Below, one piece after another: positions 45,282 through 54,556 of a stretch of DNA of 64,000 bases. The stretch lies in the NCBI GenBank assembly GCA_002483105.1, contig DLHG01000007.1:62001-126000 (forward strand). Reading direction: 5' to 3'. How positions within the stretch are numbered: the stretch's first letter is position 1; the number at the start of each line of letters is the position of its first letter. The position numbers and the translations under genes are program-made. Below the pieces are notes generated by a model. It was not told the DNA's origin. It made no database searches and saw only the letters and a program-made list of their open reading frames with translations. Source of the stretch: Bacteroidetes bacterium UBA7674 (GTDB taxonomy: Bacteria; Bacteroidota; Bacteroidia; Chitinophagales; Chitinophagaceae).

Positions 45282-45311
45282 AAAAAGGGAAGCCTCACGG
45301 CTTCCCTTTTT
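45282..45311. terminator. Terminator of clpC
   Basis: A perfect 13-bp stem, AAAAAGGGAAGCC (45282-45294) with 45299-45311, loop TCAC. On the minus strand it ends in TTTTTG, 25 bases past the clpC stop. The adjacent 45225-45280 stretch is GC-rich and resembles the dispersed hairpin elements. Confidence 0.82.
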
Positions 45312-45335
45312 TATAAAATCAATCTTTATTATTTA

Positions 45336-47885
45336 TTACTCCTTAGGCGCGGATTCACCTTTTTCGCCCTTCTTGGAAGGGGCGCTTTCAATTTTGAATA
45401 CTACCTTCTGGTCAGCTTCGTTGAAGTCAGCGATCACTTTGTCGCCTTCTTTTATATTCTGACTCAGGATCTCTTCCGCCAGCGGATCTTCCAGGTATTT
45501 CTGGATAGCCCTGTGCAACGGACGGGCACCGAACTGAGGATCGTAGCCTTTCGCAGCAATATACTTTTTGGTTGCCTCTGTAATTTCCAGTGTGAAACCT
45601 AAAGCACTCAGGCGCTTGAACACATCCTTCATAATGATGTCTATGATCACTGCAATATGTCCTTCGTCCAGCGAATTGAATATTACCACATCATCAATAC
45701 GGTTCAGGAACTCGGGAGAGAACGTCCGTTTCAATGCTGTTTCTATCACACCCCGGTTGCTTTCTTCAGCGCTGGCTGCTTTGGCTCCTGTAGAGAAACC
45801 TACACCCGCACCGAAGTCTTTCAACTGGCGAACCCCGATGTTAGAGGTCATGATGATCAGTGTATTTTTGAAGTCAACCTTGCGGCCAAGTCCATCAGTC
45901 AGCTGTCCATCGTCCAGTACCTGCAACATGATATTGAAGATATCCGGGTGTGCTTTCTCAATCTCATCCAGCAGCACTACAGAGTATGGTTTACGGCGAA
46001 CTTTTTCAGTAAGCTGTCCACCTTCTTCATATCCCACATATCCCGGAGGCGCACCTATCAGGCGGCTCAGAGAGAATTTTTCCATGTACTCACTCATGTC
46101 TATACGTATCAACGCATCATCGCTGTCGAACATATAGCGCGCAAGCGAACGGGCAAGCTCTGTTTTACCAACCCCCGTAGGTCCCAGGAAGATGAAGGAA
46201 CCAATCGGCTTCTTCGGGTCTTTCAGTCCTACACGGTTACGTTGTATGGCCTTTACTACTTTAGCTATCGCTTCATCCTGGCCTACCACCGCTCCGGCAA
46301 GGTCTTCACCCATGCGGCGAAGTTTGTTGCTTTCCGCTTCCACCATACGCATAACAGGGATACCTGTCATCATACTCACCACTTCGGCTATATGGTCTTC
46401 GGTAATAGGATAGCGTTTTGTCTTCGCTTCTTCTTCCCACTCGCCCTTTGCCTTATCCAGTTCTTCACCCAGTCTTTTTTCCTTATCGCGCAGAGCGGCT
46501 GCTTCTTCAAAGCGTTGGCTCTTTACTACCTTATTCTTTTCTTGTTTTATTTCTTCTATCTGCTTTTCCAGCTCCAGTACATTTTCAGGAACGTTGATGT
46601 TCTTGATGTGTACACGCGCACCTACTTCATCCAGCACGTCAATAGCTTTGTCGGGTAGCAGGCGATCGGTCATATAGCGGTCGCTGAGCTTCACGCAGGC
46701 ATTGATCGCATCCTGGTCGTAAATAACATTGTGGAAGTCTTCGTAACGAGCCTTAATGTTGTTCAGTATGATAATGGTCTCTTCCACGCTTGGTGGTTCT
46801 ATCATTACCTTCTGGAAACGACGGTCGAGTGCGCCATCTTTTTCGATGTACATACGATACTCATCCAGCGTAGAAGCACCTATGCATTGCAGGTCTCCGC
46901 GCGCCAAAGCCGGCTTAAAGATATTGCTGGCATCCAGTGAACCGGAAGCACCACCCGCACCTACTATGGTATGTATCTCGTCTATAAAGAGGATAACGTC
47001 TTTGTTCTTTTCCAGCTCGTTCATGATCGCCTTCATGCGCTCTTCAAACTGGCCACGGTATTTGGTACCGGCAACCAATGCTGCAAGATCAAGACTGATA
47101 ACACGCTTGTCGAATAACACACGCGATACCTTACGCTGAACGATACGGAGGGCAAGGCCTTCAACAATGGCGGTCTTACCAACACCCGGTTCACCTATCA
47201 GTATCGGGTTATTCTTTTTACGACGGGAAAGTATCTGTGAAACACGCTCTATCTCTTCCTCACGGCCTACTATGGGGTCTAAAGTACCCAACTCTGCCAT
47301 TTTGGTGATATCGCGTCCAAAGTTGTCCAGTACGGGCGTCTTTGACTTAGATGCAGCCCCGCCCTGGCGGCGTTGCTGGAACTGGCGACGTTCGTCTTCG
47401 TCGTCAAATTCCTCTCCCGGGTCGTTGTATTCCGATTTGGGGCCTTCACCTGTCTGTACGCCCAGTTCTACCTTAAAGCGCTCATAATCAACTTCATATT
47501 GGTGAAGTATCTGTGTAGCCACATTTTCTTTGTTCTTCAGGATAGAAAGAAGCAAGTGCTCCGTTTCTACCGTGGGGCTTTTTAAAGCCTTAGCCTCCAG
47601 CACGGTGATACGGATCACCTTTTCTGCCTGCTTCGTAAGCGGGAGACTGTTTATGTTAGCCAAAGGTTTAGTGCCCTTGTCTTTAATAGCTATTTCCAGT
47701 TCTTTGCGCAGATCGAACAGATCTACCTGGAGATTCTGTAATACCCGGATAGCCAGCCCTTCGCCCTCGCGAATAAGCCCGAGTAGTAAGTGTTCGGTAC
47801 CGATAAAGTCATTGCCCAGCCTTAAAGCTTCCTCACGGCTGTAAGAAATGATCTCTTTAACCTTCGGTGAGAAATTTGAATCCAT
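45336..47885 (-). CDS. clpC: ATP-dependent Clp protease ATP-binding subunit ClpC
   Basis: An 849-residue AAA+ unfoldase that feeds proteins to ClpP. The Clp_N double repeat (FIGTEHLLLGLIREGEG; VETEHLLLSILKNKE) occupies residues 1-150. The first AAA module has GEPGVGKTAIVEG and VILFIDEIHT; a UVR/coiled-coil middle domain follows (KNKVVKSQRFEEAAALRDKE), which distinguishes ClpC from ClpA and ClpB. The second AAA module has GPTGVGKTELARSLA and VVLLDEIEKAH. The C-terminal ClpB_D2-small domain ends in a charged tail. Confidence 0.96.
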   Translation of the reverse strand: MDSNFSPKVKEIISYSREEALRLGNDFIGTEHLLLGLIREGEGLAIRVLQNLQVDLFDLRKELEIAIKDKGTKPLANINSLPLTKQAEKVIRITVLEAKALKSPTVETEHLLLSILKNKENVATQILHQYEVDYERFKVELGVQTGEGPKSEYNDPGEEFDDEDERRQFQQRRQGGAASKSKTPVLDNFGRDITKMAELGTLDPIVGREEEIERVSQILSRRKKNNPILIGEPGVGKTAIVEGLALRIVQRKVSRVLFDKRVISLDLAALVAGTKYRGQFEERMKAIMNELEKNKDVILFIDEIHTIVGAGGASGSLDASNIFKPALARGDLQCIGASTLDEYRMYIEKDGALDRRFQKVMIEPPSVEETIIILNNIKARYEDFHNVIYDQDAINACVKLSDRYMTDRLLPDKAIDVLDEVGARVHIKNINVPENVLELEKQIEEIKQEKNKVVKSQRFEEAAALRDKEKRLGEELDKAKGEWEEEAKTKRYPITEDHIAEVVSMMTGIPVMRMVEAESNKLRRMGEDLAGAVVGQDEAIAKVVKAIQRNRVGLKDPKKPIGSFIFLGPTGVGKTELARSLARYMFDSDDALIRIDMSEYMEKFSLSRLIGAPPGYVGYEEGGQLTEKVRRKPYSVVLLDEIEKAHPDIFNIMLQVLDDGQLTDGLGRKVDFKNTLIIMTSNIGVRQLKDFGAGVGFSTGAKAASAEESNRGVIETALKRTFSPEFLNRIDDVVIFNSLDEGHIAVIIDIIMKDVFKRLSALGFTLEITEATKKYIAAKGYDPQFGARPLHRAIQKYLEDPLAEEILSQNIKEGDKVIADFNEADQKVVFKIESAPSKKGEKGESAPKE

Positions 47886-48072
47886 ATAACCTGTCCTTGT
47901 TTTAGTAAAAATATGATTAATGCAGTGCTGCCGGTATTGTGTTTTGCTATGGTTGTATCGCCAATCGTTAATATTCCTGCCGAAGCTCCTACAACTAATA
48001 TACGAAAGAAAGTGTAGGAGAGAAATGTTAATTTTAGGCTTTATTTAGTAGCCAATACAAACGCTCTGCCAA

Positions 48073-48450
48073 ATGGAATTCAAAATTGATACCAAGTCCT
48101 CATATATACTTATTACGCCTGTATCTAACCATTTAGATGCTAAATTGACAGCCGAACTTCGCCAAAAGTGTAGGGAACTTACCGAAAACGGCAGAAACAA
48201 CTTTATTGTTGACCTTCACAATTGCCTGGATGGCGACAAAAGCTCCTTCGTGGGTTTGGTAGAAATGCATGAGGATTGTTATAGCAATGAGCAATCACTC
48301 GTTTTCACTAATGTTCAGACCGAGGTGATGCAGGCATTAAAAGCGGAGGAAATGGACAATTCCATTAATATAGCACCTACTCTTATAGAAGCAGTTGACA
48401 TAGTGAACATGGAAATACTGGAGCGCGACCTCTTTGGAGAAGAAGAATAG
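48073..48450 (+). CDS. STAS-like (anti-sigma factor antagonist-type) domain protein
   Basis: A 125-residue protein whose pattern MEFKIDTKSSYILITPVSNH, then KLTAELRQKCRELTENGRNN, FIVDLHNCLDGDKSSFVGLV and LVFTNVQTEVMQAL resembles a STAS domain, where Asp-X-Ser in the middle (GDKSS here) is the usual phosphorylation site. The acidic tail ends ILERDLFGEEE. It lies 43 bases before the RNase Z start and is probably co-transcribed. No partner kinase is near, so the assignment is moderate. Confidence 0.6.
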   Translation: MEFKIDTKSSYILITPVSNHLDAKLTAELRQKCRELTENGRNNFIVDLHNCLDGDKSSFVGLVEMHEDCYSNEQSLVFTNVQTEVMQALKAEEMDNSINIAPTLIEAVDIVNMEILERDLFGEEE

Positions 48451-48493
48451 GGATGGCATACAATTAATACGACTGATTCACGAAGCATATAGA

Positions 48494-49396
48494 ATGAAAG
48501 TAACGATACTAGGGAACAATTCAGCATTACCGGCATTCGGCCGCCACCCTACCTCACAGGCGGTGACCGTCTATGGCGAGCACCTCTTGCTCGACTGCGG
48601 CGAGGGCACACAGATACAAATGCAACGCTATGGCATTAAATGGCGCAGTGTAGAGCACATCTTCATCAGCCATATGCACGGCGACCATTATTTTGGCTTA
48701 CCGGGTTTGATCAACAGCATGAGCCTGCTGGGCCGCACCTCACCGTTGCATGTTTACGCTCCGGCAGCTATGATGGATCTCATCAGGATCATGCAGGATG
48801 TAGCGGAGTCGGATTTCTGTTATCCTTTTCATTTTCATCCTTTGCCAGACGGTGATGCTGTGCTGGTGGACAATGACACCTTCAGCGTGAAGTGTTTTCC
48901 TACTAATCACAGGATAGCCTGCCACGGCTTCCTGATAGAAAGAAAAACAAAAGGCAGGAAATTAAATCCGGACAAGGCGAAAGAATATGAAATCCCGGCT
49001 TTCTTCTACGACAGGTTGAAACAAAGTGAGGACTATACCCGCAAAGATGGCTTGCTGGTAAAAAACGAATGGGTAACTGAAGAAGGTCCATCCCCTAAAA
49101 AATATGCTTATTGCGCAGATACCCTTTTTACAGACTCCTTCCTGCATCATGTAAAGGATGTAGATGCTATGTATCACGAAGCGACCTACCTGCACGCCGA
49201 TGCGGCCAAAGCAGAGATGAGGTTTCACAGCACAGCAAAACAGGCAGCAGAAATGGCTAAGATGGCCAATGCTAAACAGTTATTGCTCGGCCACTACTCC
49301 AGCAAATACAAAGACATCGAACCTTTCAGGGAAGAAGCTGCAGAGATATTCCCGAATGTGGTCGCTACGATAGAGGGTGCGGCCTATGAAATATAG
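48494..49396 (+). CDS. rnz: Ribonuclease Z (tRNA 3' endonuclease)
   Basis: A 300-residue metallo-beta-lactamase-fold nuclease that removes tRNA 3' trailers. ATG 48494 gives MKVTILGNNSALPAFGRHPT, typical of the family; the open frame begins earlier at 48434. Zinc motif SHMHGDHYFGLPGL, then CFPTNHRIACHGFLI and the C-terminal AKQLLLGHYSSKY with the final His. Its stop directly abuts the stop of the convergent ABC transporter gene. Confidence 0.95.
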   Translation: MKVTILGNNSALPAFGRHPTSQAVTVYGEHLLLDCGEGTQIQMQRYGIKWRSVEHIFISHMHGDHYFGLPGLINSMSLLGRTSPLHVYAPAAMMDLIRIMQDVAESDFCYPFHFHPLPDGDAVLVDNDTFSVKCFPTNHRIACHGFLIERKTKGRKLNPDKAKEYEIPAFFYDRLKQSEDYTRKDGLLVKNEWVTEEGPSPKKYAYCADTLFTDSFLHHVKDVDAMYHEATYLHADAAKAEMRFHSTAKQAAEMAKMANAKQLLLGHYSSKYKDIEPFREEAAEIFPNVVATIEGAAYEI

Positions 49397-51184
49397 TTAA
49401 GACGAACTATTCCCCGTCTCTGTCTGGTGCTTGTAGAGTGCGGTGTACCGCCCATTGGCAGCCATCAGTTGCTCATGCGTACCCTGCTCTACTATCTTCC
49501 CTTCATCAAGAACTATTATCTGGTCAAACACCCAGCTCGTGAAAATGCGGTGCGTAATGACTATCGTGGTCTTGTCAACGAGGTAGGTCTGCAGGTTGGC
49601 GAGGATGGTTTTCTCTGTCTGTGTATCGACCGCAGAAAGCACTTCATCCAGTATCAATATCTTACTGTTCTTCAGGAGCGCACGAGCCAATACCATGCGC
49701 TGTTTTTGTCCGCCCGAGAGCATTACGCCACGCTCACCTATCACGGTCTCATAGCCTTTCTCAAAAGTGGCTATGTCCTTTTCCATATCGGCAAGGCGTG
49801 CTGCTTCTTTCACCTCTGCCTCTGTAGCATCGTTGTTGCCAAAACGGATATTATTGTAGATAGTGTCAGAGAACAATAACGACTCCTGCGGCGCAAATGC
49901 TATCTGCCTGCGCAGGCTTTGGATATTATATTGCTTAACAGGAATATCGTCGAATGCCACCCCACCTTGTTGTACATCATACATACGTAGCAGCATTTGT
50001 ATCAGCGTAGATTTTCCCGAACCTGTAGTGCCCAGCACCGCCACCTTCTGGCCGGGAAGAATGTTGAGAGAAAAGTCTTTCAGCGCAGTGATACCTGTAT
50101 GCGGATAGGTAAAGGAAACATTTTTGAAATCGATCTTGCCTTGTAGTGTGTGCTCTATAGCATCAGGCGGAGAAACGATATCGGGCTCAGTATGGAGAAA
50201 TTCATTGATACGCATCTGAGATGCAGAAGCGCGCTGTATCATAGAGGCTACCCAGCCGATACTCATGATAGGGAACATGAGCAGGTTGATGAACATAATG
50301 AACTGGGCAATATCACCTACTGATATTTCCCCCTGTATAGCATAGTAGCCACCTATACCCACAGTGCTCAGCATACTCAGCCCGATGAACAGGTTCATAG
50401 CGGGGAAGTAAATAGCTTCCGTGCGGGAAAGATTGATCGCACTCTTTTTATATTCTTCGGAAGTATTGTTGAAGAAACGGAGGATATTGTCTTCCTGTAC
50501 GAATGATTTGATCACGCGTATGCCGGAGTATGATTCCTGTGCAGTAGTAGTGAGTGAGGAAAGTTGTGCCTGTATCTTTTCGCTCTTCTTATAGACAACG
50601 CTATTGATCAGGTAAATAGACAAGGCCAGTATAGGCAGCGGGATAAAGACGTATATAGTCAGCATCACGTTCACGCTGAGCATGCTGGCCAACGAGAGTA
50701 GTGTGAGCACAATAAGCGAGGTGCTATACATGATAGCAGGTCCCGTGAACATACGCACACGGGCCACATCCTCAGACAACCTGTTCATCAGGTCTCCCGT
50801 AAAATTCTTTTTGAAGAAGCCGGTAGAAAGCTCCTGGTAATGCGTGTAGATATCGTTCTTCTGGTCGAACTCTATGTGGCGCGACATCACAATGATCGTC
50901 TGCCGCATCAGGAACATGAACAGGCCACGCAGTAATGCCAGTCCCAAGACAATAAGAGACGGCCACAATACCATACCGACGATATGCTGCCACATGCTAC
51001 CTTCCACCTGTAACGCACCTGCCCTGTAGGCGCTGATAGCCTTCGCCACGTCGTCTATTACTTTACCTACCAGGCTTGGCGCCAGCACGGTGAAAACATT
51101 CGAGAGGGCAACAAATGCCATACCCGCGAACAAACGCCATTTATAACGGACAAAATACTTCTTTAGCGCAACAAGGTTCTTCAT
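49397..51184 (-). CDS. ABC exporter, fused membrane and ATPase domains (MsbA/MdlB-like)
   Basis: A 595-residue protein; ATG 51184 starts MKNLVALKKYFVRYKWRLFA. The first 320 residues hold six transmembrane helices (ABC_membrane). The ATPase half has Walker A GTTGSGKSTL, Q-loop FAPQESLLFSD, signature MLSGGQKQR, Walker B ILILDEVLSA and the H-switch VITHR. It works as a homo- or heterodimer; substrate (lipid, peptide or drug) cannot be told. It follows the DUF2007 gene on the same strand by 38 bases. Confidence 0.92.
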   Translation of the reverse strand: MKNLVALKKYFVRYKWRLFAGMAFVALSNVFTVLAPSLVGKVIDDVAKAISAYRAGALQVEGSMWQHIVGMVLWPSLIVLGLALLRGLFMFLMRQTIIVMSRHIEFDQKNDIYTHYQELSTGFFKKNFTGDLMNRLSEDVARVRMFTGPAIMYSTSLIVLTLLSLASMLSVNVMLTIYVFIPLPILALSIYLINSVVYKKSEKIQAQLSSLTTTAQESYSGIRVIKSFVQEDNILRFFNNTSEEYKKSAINLSRTEAIYFPAMNLFIGLSMLSTVGIGGYYAIQGEISVGDIAQFIMFINLLMFPIMSIGWVASMIQRASASQMRINEFLHTEPDIVSPPDAIEHTLQGKIDFKNVSFTYPHTGITALKDFSLNILPGQKVAVLGTTGSGKSTLIQMLLRMYDVQQGGVAFDDIPVKQYNIQSLRRQIAFAPQESLLFSDTIYNNIRFGNNDATEAEVKEAARLADMEKDIATFEKGYETVIGERGVMLSGGQKQRMVLARALLKNSKILILDEVLSAVDTQTEKTILANLQTYLVDKTTIVITHRIFTSWVFDQIIVLDEGKIVEQGTHEQLMAANGRYTALYKHQTETGNSSS

Positions 51185-51222
51185 TGGAAGGGCAAAGGTC
51201 GGGAAAAATGATGTGCACTCGC

Positions 51223-51951
51223 TTACATCCGTAAAAAAGTATGATAGATAGTAAATATCGCACCATTGGCTATCCACACTATTGCATTCACTTTCAATAT
51301 GATGGGACCATGCTTCCGGTGTTTTTCGATATAGATGGGCAGACTCGTGCCATTAGGTAGTGTCTTTTTAGAATATACCAGTATGAAGCCTATAATCAGT
51401 CCGCCAATACCGGGGAACAGCCAGGCGAGGTTGTTGCTGATGTAGGTTTCGTAATTGGCAATAACATAAACCAAGTTGAAAATAGGGATGGCATAGGCGA
51501 CAATAATCCAGAACATGCCGAATGATTTCTGCTTGCCGAGTTCCGCCAACCGATCTTTTGCAAACCCTTCCTTTTGTTCTGTAGAAACTGTAACACCTTT
51601 CTTTTTCAAAAGCGCGGTGGCGATGTTGTAATTATAGACACCCCATTCGTCCGGCTTGGCTATCACATCCATCAGCTCTTCATCGCTAAAGGTCAACAGC
51701 AGGTAGTCTTTATCTATCTCATCAAGGTTCACTTCCGCTTTCTCCAGTAATACCTCGCGGGCATTTTCAAAGTCAGCCCCATCAATCATCAGGTTGTATG
51801 AGGGTACATAGTTAGTGCCTATAAAGTTGCTGTCTAGTATCGCAGCGGGCTTTTCTACCATGACGCTTATCCCCGCCTCTTCCAGTATGGCCGCCACTCT
51901 TTCTGCATCTATGATATTTTCAAACTGTTGGAATACTGATGGCTCGGACAT
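51223..51951 (-). CDS. DUF2007-like N-terminal domain plus membrane segments
   Basis: A 242-residue protein from ATG 51951 (MSEPSVFQQFENIIDAERVA). The first 90 residues resemble DUF2007 (AAILEEAGISVMVEK, then NLMIDGADFENAREVLLE), a small domain of unknown function common in Bacteroidota. Residues of about 90-140 are a charged linker and the C-terminal part has three hydrophobic helices (FWIIVAYAIPIFNLVYVIAN, LFPGIGGLIIGFILVYS, NAIVWIANGAIFTIYH). It is probably co-transcribed with the ABC exporter. Confidence 0.7.
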   Translation of the reverse strand: MSEPSVFQQFENIIDAERVAAILEEAGISVMVEKPAAILDSNFIGTNYVPSYNLMIDGADFENAREVLLEKAEVNLDEIDKDYLLLTFSDEELMDVIAKPDEWGVYNYNIATALLKKKGVTVSTEQKEGFAKDRLAELGKQKSFGMFWIIVAYAIPIFNLVYVIANYETYISNNLAWLFPGIGGLIIGFILVYSKKTLPNGTSLPIYIEKHRKHGPIILKVNAIVWIANGAIFTIYHTFLRM

Positions 51952-52018
51952 GGTGCGGATATTTGCCACAAGATAATGAATTGCATTTCCCTGCAATGTT
52001 TTGCCTTCAACGTGCCTG

Positions 52019-52033
52019 ACGGCTGGAAGCCGT
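52019..52033. repeat. Small hairpin upstream of asd
   Basis: ACGGCTGGAAGCCGT: a 6-bp perfect stem with a 3-base loop just upstream of the asd promoter. A similar GGCTGAC palindrome occurs at 20298. Purpose unknown. Confidence 0.4.
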
Positions 52034-52056
52034 ACTGACACTATCAATATAATCTT

Positions 52057-52064
52057 TACTTTTG
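52057..52064 (+). promoter_or_regulatory. Promoter -7 element of asd, very close to the start codon
   Basis: TACTTTTG is a full match to TAnnTTTG and ends 7 bases before the ATG at 52072. With normal spacing, transcription would begin within a few bases of the start codon. The -33 region reads CTG with a 19-base spacer. Confidence 0.5.
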
Positions 52065-52071
52065 CACCAAT

Positions 52072-53064
52072 ATGAAAGTAGCTGTAGTAGGCGCAACGGG
52101 ACTGGTGGGTAGCACCATGTTGCGTATTCTAGAAGAAAGACAATTTCCAATAACCGAACTGATACCTGTGGCATCCGCACGCTCTGTAGGCACTAAGGTG
52201 ACCTATATGAATAAGGAATACACCGTTGTATCAGTAGATGATGCACTGGCTATGAAGCCGGTACTGGCATTGTTCTCAGCAGGTGGCAGTACTTCACTGG
52301 AGCTGGCGCCACGCTTCGCGGAAATAGGTTGCTATGTGATAGACAATTCCTCCGCCTGGAGAATGGACCCTTCCAAGAAACTCATAGTACCCGAAGTAAA
52401 CGCCCACGAGCTCACCAAAGACGACCTCATCATAGCCAACCCCAATTGCTCTACGATACAGATGGTAGTGGTTCTGAAACCACTGCATGATAAGTATAAA
52501 ATAAAGCGTGTAGTTGTCAGCACCTATCAGTCCGTAACAGGTACAGGTATCAAAGCCATACACGAACTGCTGGACGAGCGTGGTGGTGGTAAAGGCCATG
52601 GCGTATATCCTCACCAGATAGACATGAATGTCATCCCGCACATAGATACCTTCCAGGACAATGGCTATACCAAGGAAGAAATGAAGATGGTGTTGGAGAC
52701 CTGCAAAATAATGAGCGACGACAGTATTAAGGTTACTGCTACCACTGTGCGTGTTCCTGTAATGGGCGGGCATAGCGAAAGCGTGAACATAGAATTTGAA
52801 AATGATTTTGACGAAGGCGCAGTAAAGGAACTCCTGTCCAACTCCGCGGGAATAGTAGTGCAGGACAACCCAAAAGAAAATGTGTATCCTATGCCGATAT
52901 ATGCCTCTGGTAAGGATGAGGTTTTTGTAGGGCGTATCCGTAGGGACTATTCACAGGCCAACACTATGAACTGCTGGATAGTTTCTGACAACCTTCGCAA
53001 GGGCGCTGCTACCAATGCCGTACAGATAGCACGCTACTTGCTGGGCCAGGGATGGCTGGGATAA
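52072..53064 (+). CDS. asd: Aspartate-semialdehyde dehydrogenase
   Basis: A 330-residue enzyme that reduces aspartyl phosphate to the semialdehyde for lysine, threonine and methionine synthesis. NADP site MKVAVVGATGLVGSTM; catalytic Cys in ANPNCSTIQ; VSTYQSVTGTGIKAIHELLD and the active-site His region VPVMGGHSESVNIE. WIVSDNLRKGAATNAVQIA is the conserved C-terminus. It has its own terminator. Confidence 0.96.
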   Translation: MKVAVVGATGLVGSTMLRILEERQFPITELIPVASARSVGTKVTYMNKEYTVVSVDDALAMKPVLALFSAGGSTSLELAPRFAEIGCYVIDNSSAWRMDPSKKLIVPEVNAHELTKDDLIIANPNCSTIQMVVVLKPLHDKYKIKRVVVSTYQSVTGTGIKAIHELLDERGGGKGHGVYPHQIDMNVIPHIDTFQDNGYTKEEMKMVLETCKIMSDDSIKVTATTVRVPVMGGHSESVNIEFENDFDEGAVKELLSNSAGIVVQDNPKENVYPMPIYASGKDEVFVGRIRRDYSQANTMNCWIVSDNLRKGAATNAVQIARYLLGQGWLG

Positions 53065-53091
53065 TGGTACTTATGTGTGCATAAAATATTC

Positions 53092-53120
53092 AACAGCCGG
53101 ACAATGTTCCGGCTGTTTTT
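53092..53120 (+). terminator. Terminator of asd
   Basis: A 10-bp perfect stem, AACAGCCGGA (53092-53101) with 53108-53117, 6-base loop, followed by TTTTCTATT. It ends just before the rnhB start. Confidence 0.85.
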
Positions 53121-53135
53121 CTATTACTTTGCTTT

Positions 53136-53735
53136 GTGCTGAAATTATACTTTCAAAAGGACTTGCTGGAAGCGGGTTGCGATGAAGCCGGCAGGGGTTG
53201 CCTGGCGGGTCCGGTCTTTGCTGCGGCGGTAATTCTACCTAAGAAATTTAAGCACCCGCTGCTCAATGACAGTAAGCAGATGACTGAAGAAGAGAGAGAA
53301 GAGCTTCGCCCATACATAGAACGTAAAGCCCTGGCATGGGCAGTAGCTATGGTGGATCACGAAGAAATAGACCGCATCAACATCCTGAAAGCATCTTTTA
53401 AAGCCATGCACCTGGCGGTAGACCAACTACACACCAGGCCTGAACTTTTATTAATAGACGGCAACAGGTTCTCCCCATACTTTGGCATCCTGCATAATTG
53501 CATTATCGGTGGTGACGCCAAATTCGCATCCATTGCCGCAGCCAGTGTGCTTGCCAAGACACACAGGGACGAGTACATGAACAAGCTACACAATGAGTAT
53601 CCTCATTACGGATGGAACGAGAACAAAGCCTATGCTACTCCTCAGCACCGCACTAAAATAAAGGAACACGGGCTTTCCCCTTACCACAGAAAAACATTCG
53701 GCATCTGCAAAGAAATGATCACTGAAACGATATAA
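53136..53735 (+). CDS. rnhB: Ribonuclease HII, GTG start
   Basis: A 199-residue enzyme that cleaves RNA in RNA-DNA hybrids. The conserved EAGCDEAGRGCLAGPV holds the Asp-Glu pair, with LNDSKQMTEEEREELRP, ELLLIDGNRF (Asp) and IIGGDAKFASIAAASVLAKT (Asp) completing the metal set. The only start that gives the usual N-terminus is GTG at 53136, 16 bases after the asd terminator. Confidence 0.95.
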   Translation: MLKLYFQKDLLEAGCDEAGRGCLAGPVFAAAVILPKKFKHPLLNDSKQMTEEEREELRPYIERKALAWAVAMVDHEEIDRINILKASFKAMHLAVDQLHTRPELLLIDGNRFSPYFGILHNCIIGGDAKFASIAAASVLAKTHRDEYMNKLHNEYPHYGWNENKAYATPQHRTKIKEHGLSPYHRKTFGICKEMITETI

Positions 53736-53738
53736 ATG

Positions 53739-53775
53739 AAAAACGTCCTCCTGATTAACAAGAGGACGTTTTTTT
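53739..53775. terminator. Bidirectional terminator
   Basis: A stem AAAACGTCCTC (53740-53750) paired with GAGGACGTTTT (53762-53772), followed by more T. It serves rnhB and, from the other side, the orphan response regulator gene. Confidence 0.8.
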
Positions 53776-53790
53776 ATGTTGTTAGAGCAA

Positions 53791-54492
53791 CTATTCAGGT
53801 ACTACCAGCCTGAAACCGTTACCATGTATGTTCACTATCTCTACAGTACTGTCTTCTTTCAGGTACTTACGCAGTTTAGCGATGTACACATCCATACTAC
53901 GTCCGTTAAAGTAAGTATCACTGCCCCAGATGCGCTTTAAAGCTGCATCACGTGGAAGAAGGTCGTTCTTGTATTCACAAAGCATCAGCAATAGCTCATT
54001 CTCTTTAGGAGAAAGTGTTTGCGAATTGCCCTCTATCTGCAGGGTACGCAGCTTACTGTTGAAATGGTAATTACCAATAACAAACTCTATCTGGGAGTGT
54101 TGCTTTTCCTGCAATTCCTGGTTGCGCTTCAGTACCGCACGTATCTTCAGCAATAACACTTCGCTGTCGAATGGCTTGGTGATATAATCATCAGCACCTA
54201 GTTTGTAACCTGTAAGGATATCTTCCTTCATGCTCTTTGCTGAAAGGAAAAACAGCGGAATGTCCGGATCAACATTTCTTATTTCTTCTGCCAGGGTAAA
54301 TCCGTCCATATTAGGCATCATCACGTCGAGCAGGCAGATATCAAATTTTTCACGGCGGAAGGCTGCAAGGCCAAGGATACCATCGCGCGCCAGTTCCACT
54401 ACAAAGTCATTAAGTTCCAGGTAATTTTTCAATACTTGCCCGAAGTTGGTATCATCTTCTACGAGCAACACTTTATTTTTTTCTTTTTCCAT
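53791..54492 (-). CDS. OmpR/PhoB-family response regulator, orphan
   Basis: A 233-residue protein. Receiver: VLLVEDDTNFGQVLKNYL, phosphoacceptor Asp in CLLDVMMPNMDG and Lys in DYITKPFDSE. The C-terminal winged helix carries QTLSPKENELLLMLCEYKND and SMDVYIAKLRKYLKEDSTVE. It has no histidine kinase beside it. Its neighbour upstream on the same strand is the PorP/SprF gene, and it has its own promoter-like site. Confidence 0.93.
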   Translation of the reverse strand: MEKEKNKVLLVEDDTNFGQVLKNYLELNDFVVELARDGILGLAAFRREKFDICLLDVMMPNMDGFTLAEEIRNVDPDIPLFFLSAKSMKEDILTGYKLGADDYITKPFDSEVLLLKIRAVLKRNQELQEKQHSQIEFVIGNYHFNSKLRTLQIEGNSQTLSPKENELLLMLCEYKNDLLPRDAALKRIWGSDTYFNGRSMDVYIAKLRKYLKEDSTVEIVNIHGNGFRLVVPE

Positions 54493-54519
54493 ACTAAGTG
54501 TGGTGTATATATATTATGC

Positions 54520-54549
54520 CAAATATAACAACCTTAGCCCGTATTTAAA
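54520..54549 (-). promoter_or_regulatory. Promoter of the orphan response regulator
   Basis: On the minus strand TATATTTG (54527-54520) fits TAnnTTTG, preceded at 19 bases by a TTT element. The distance to the ATG at 54492 is about 27 bases. Confidence 0.45.
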
Positions 54550-54556
54550 GAATAAT

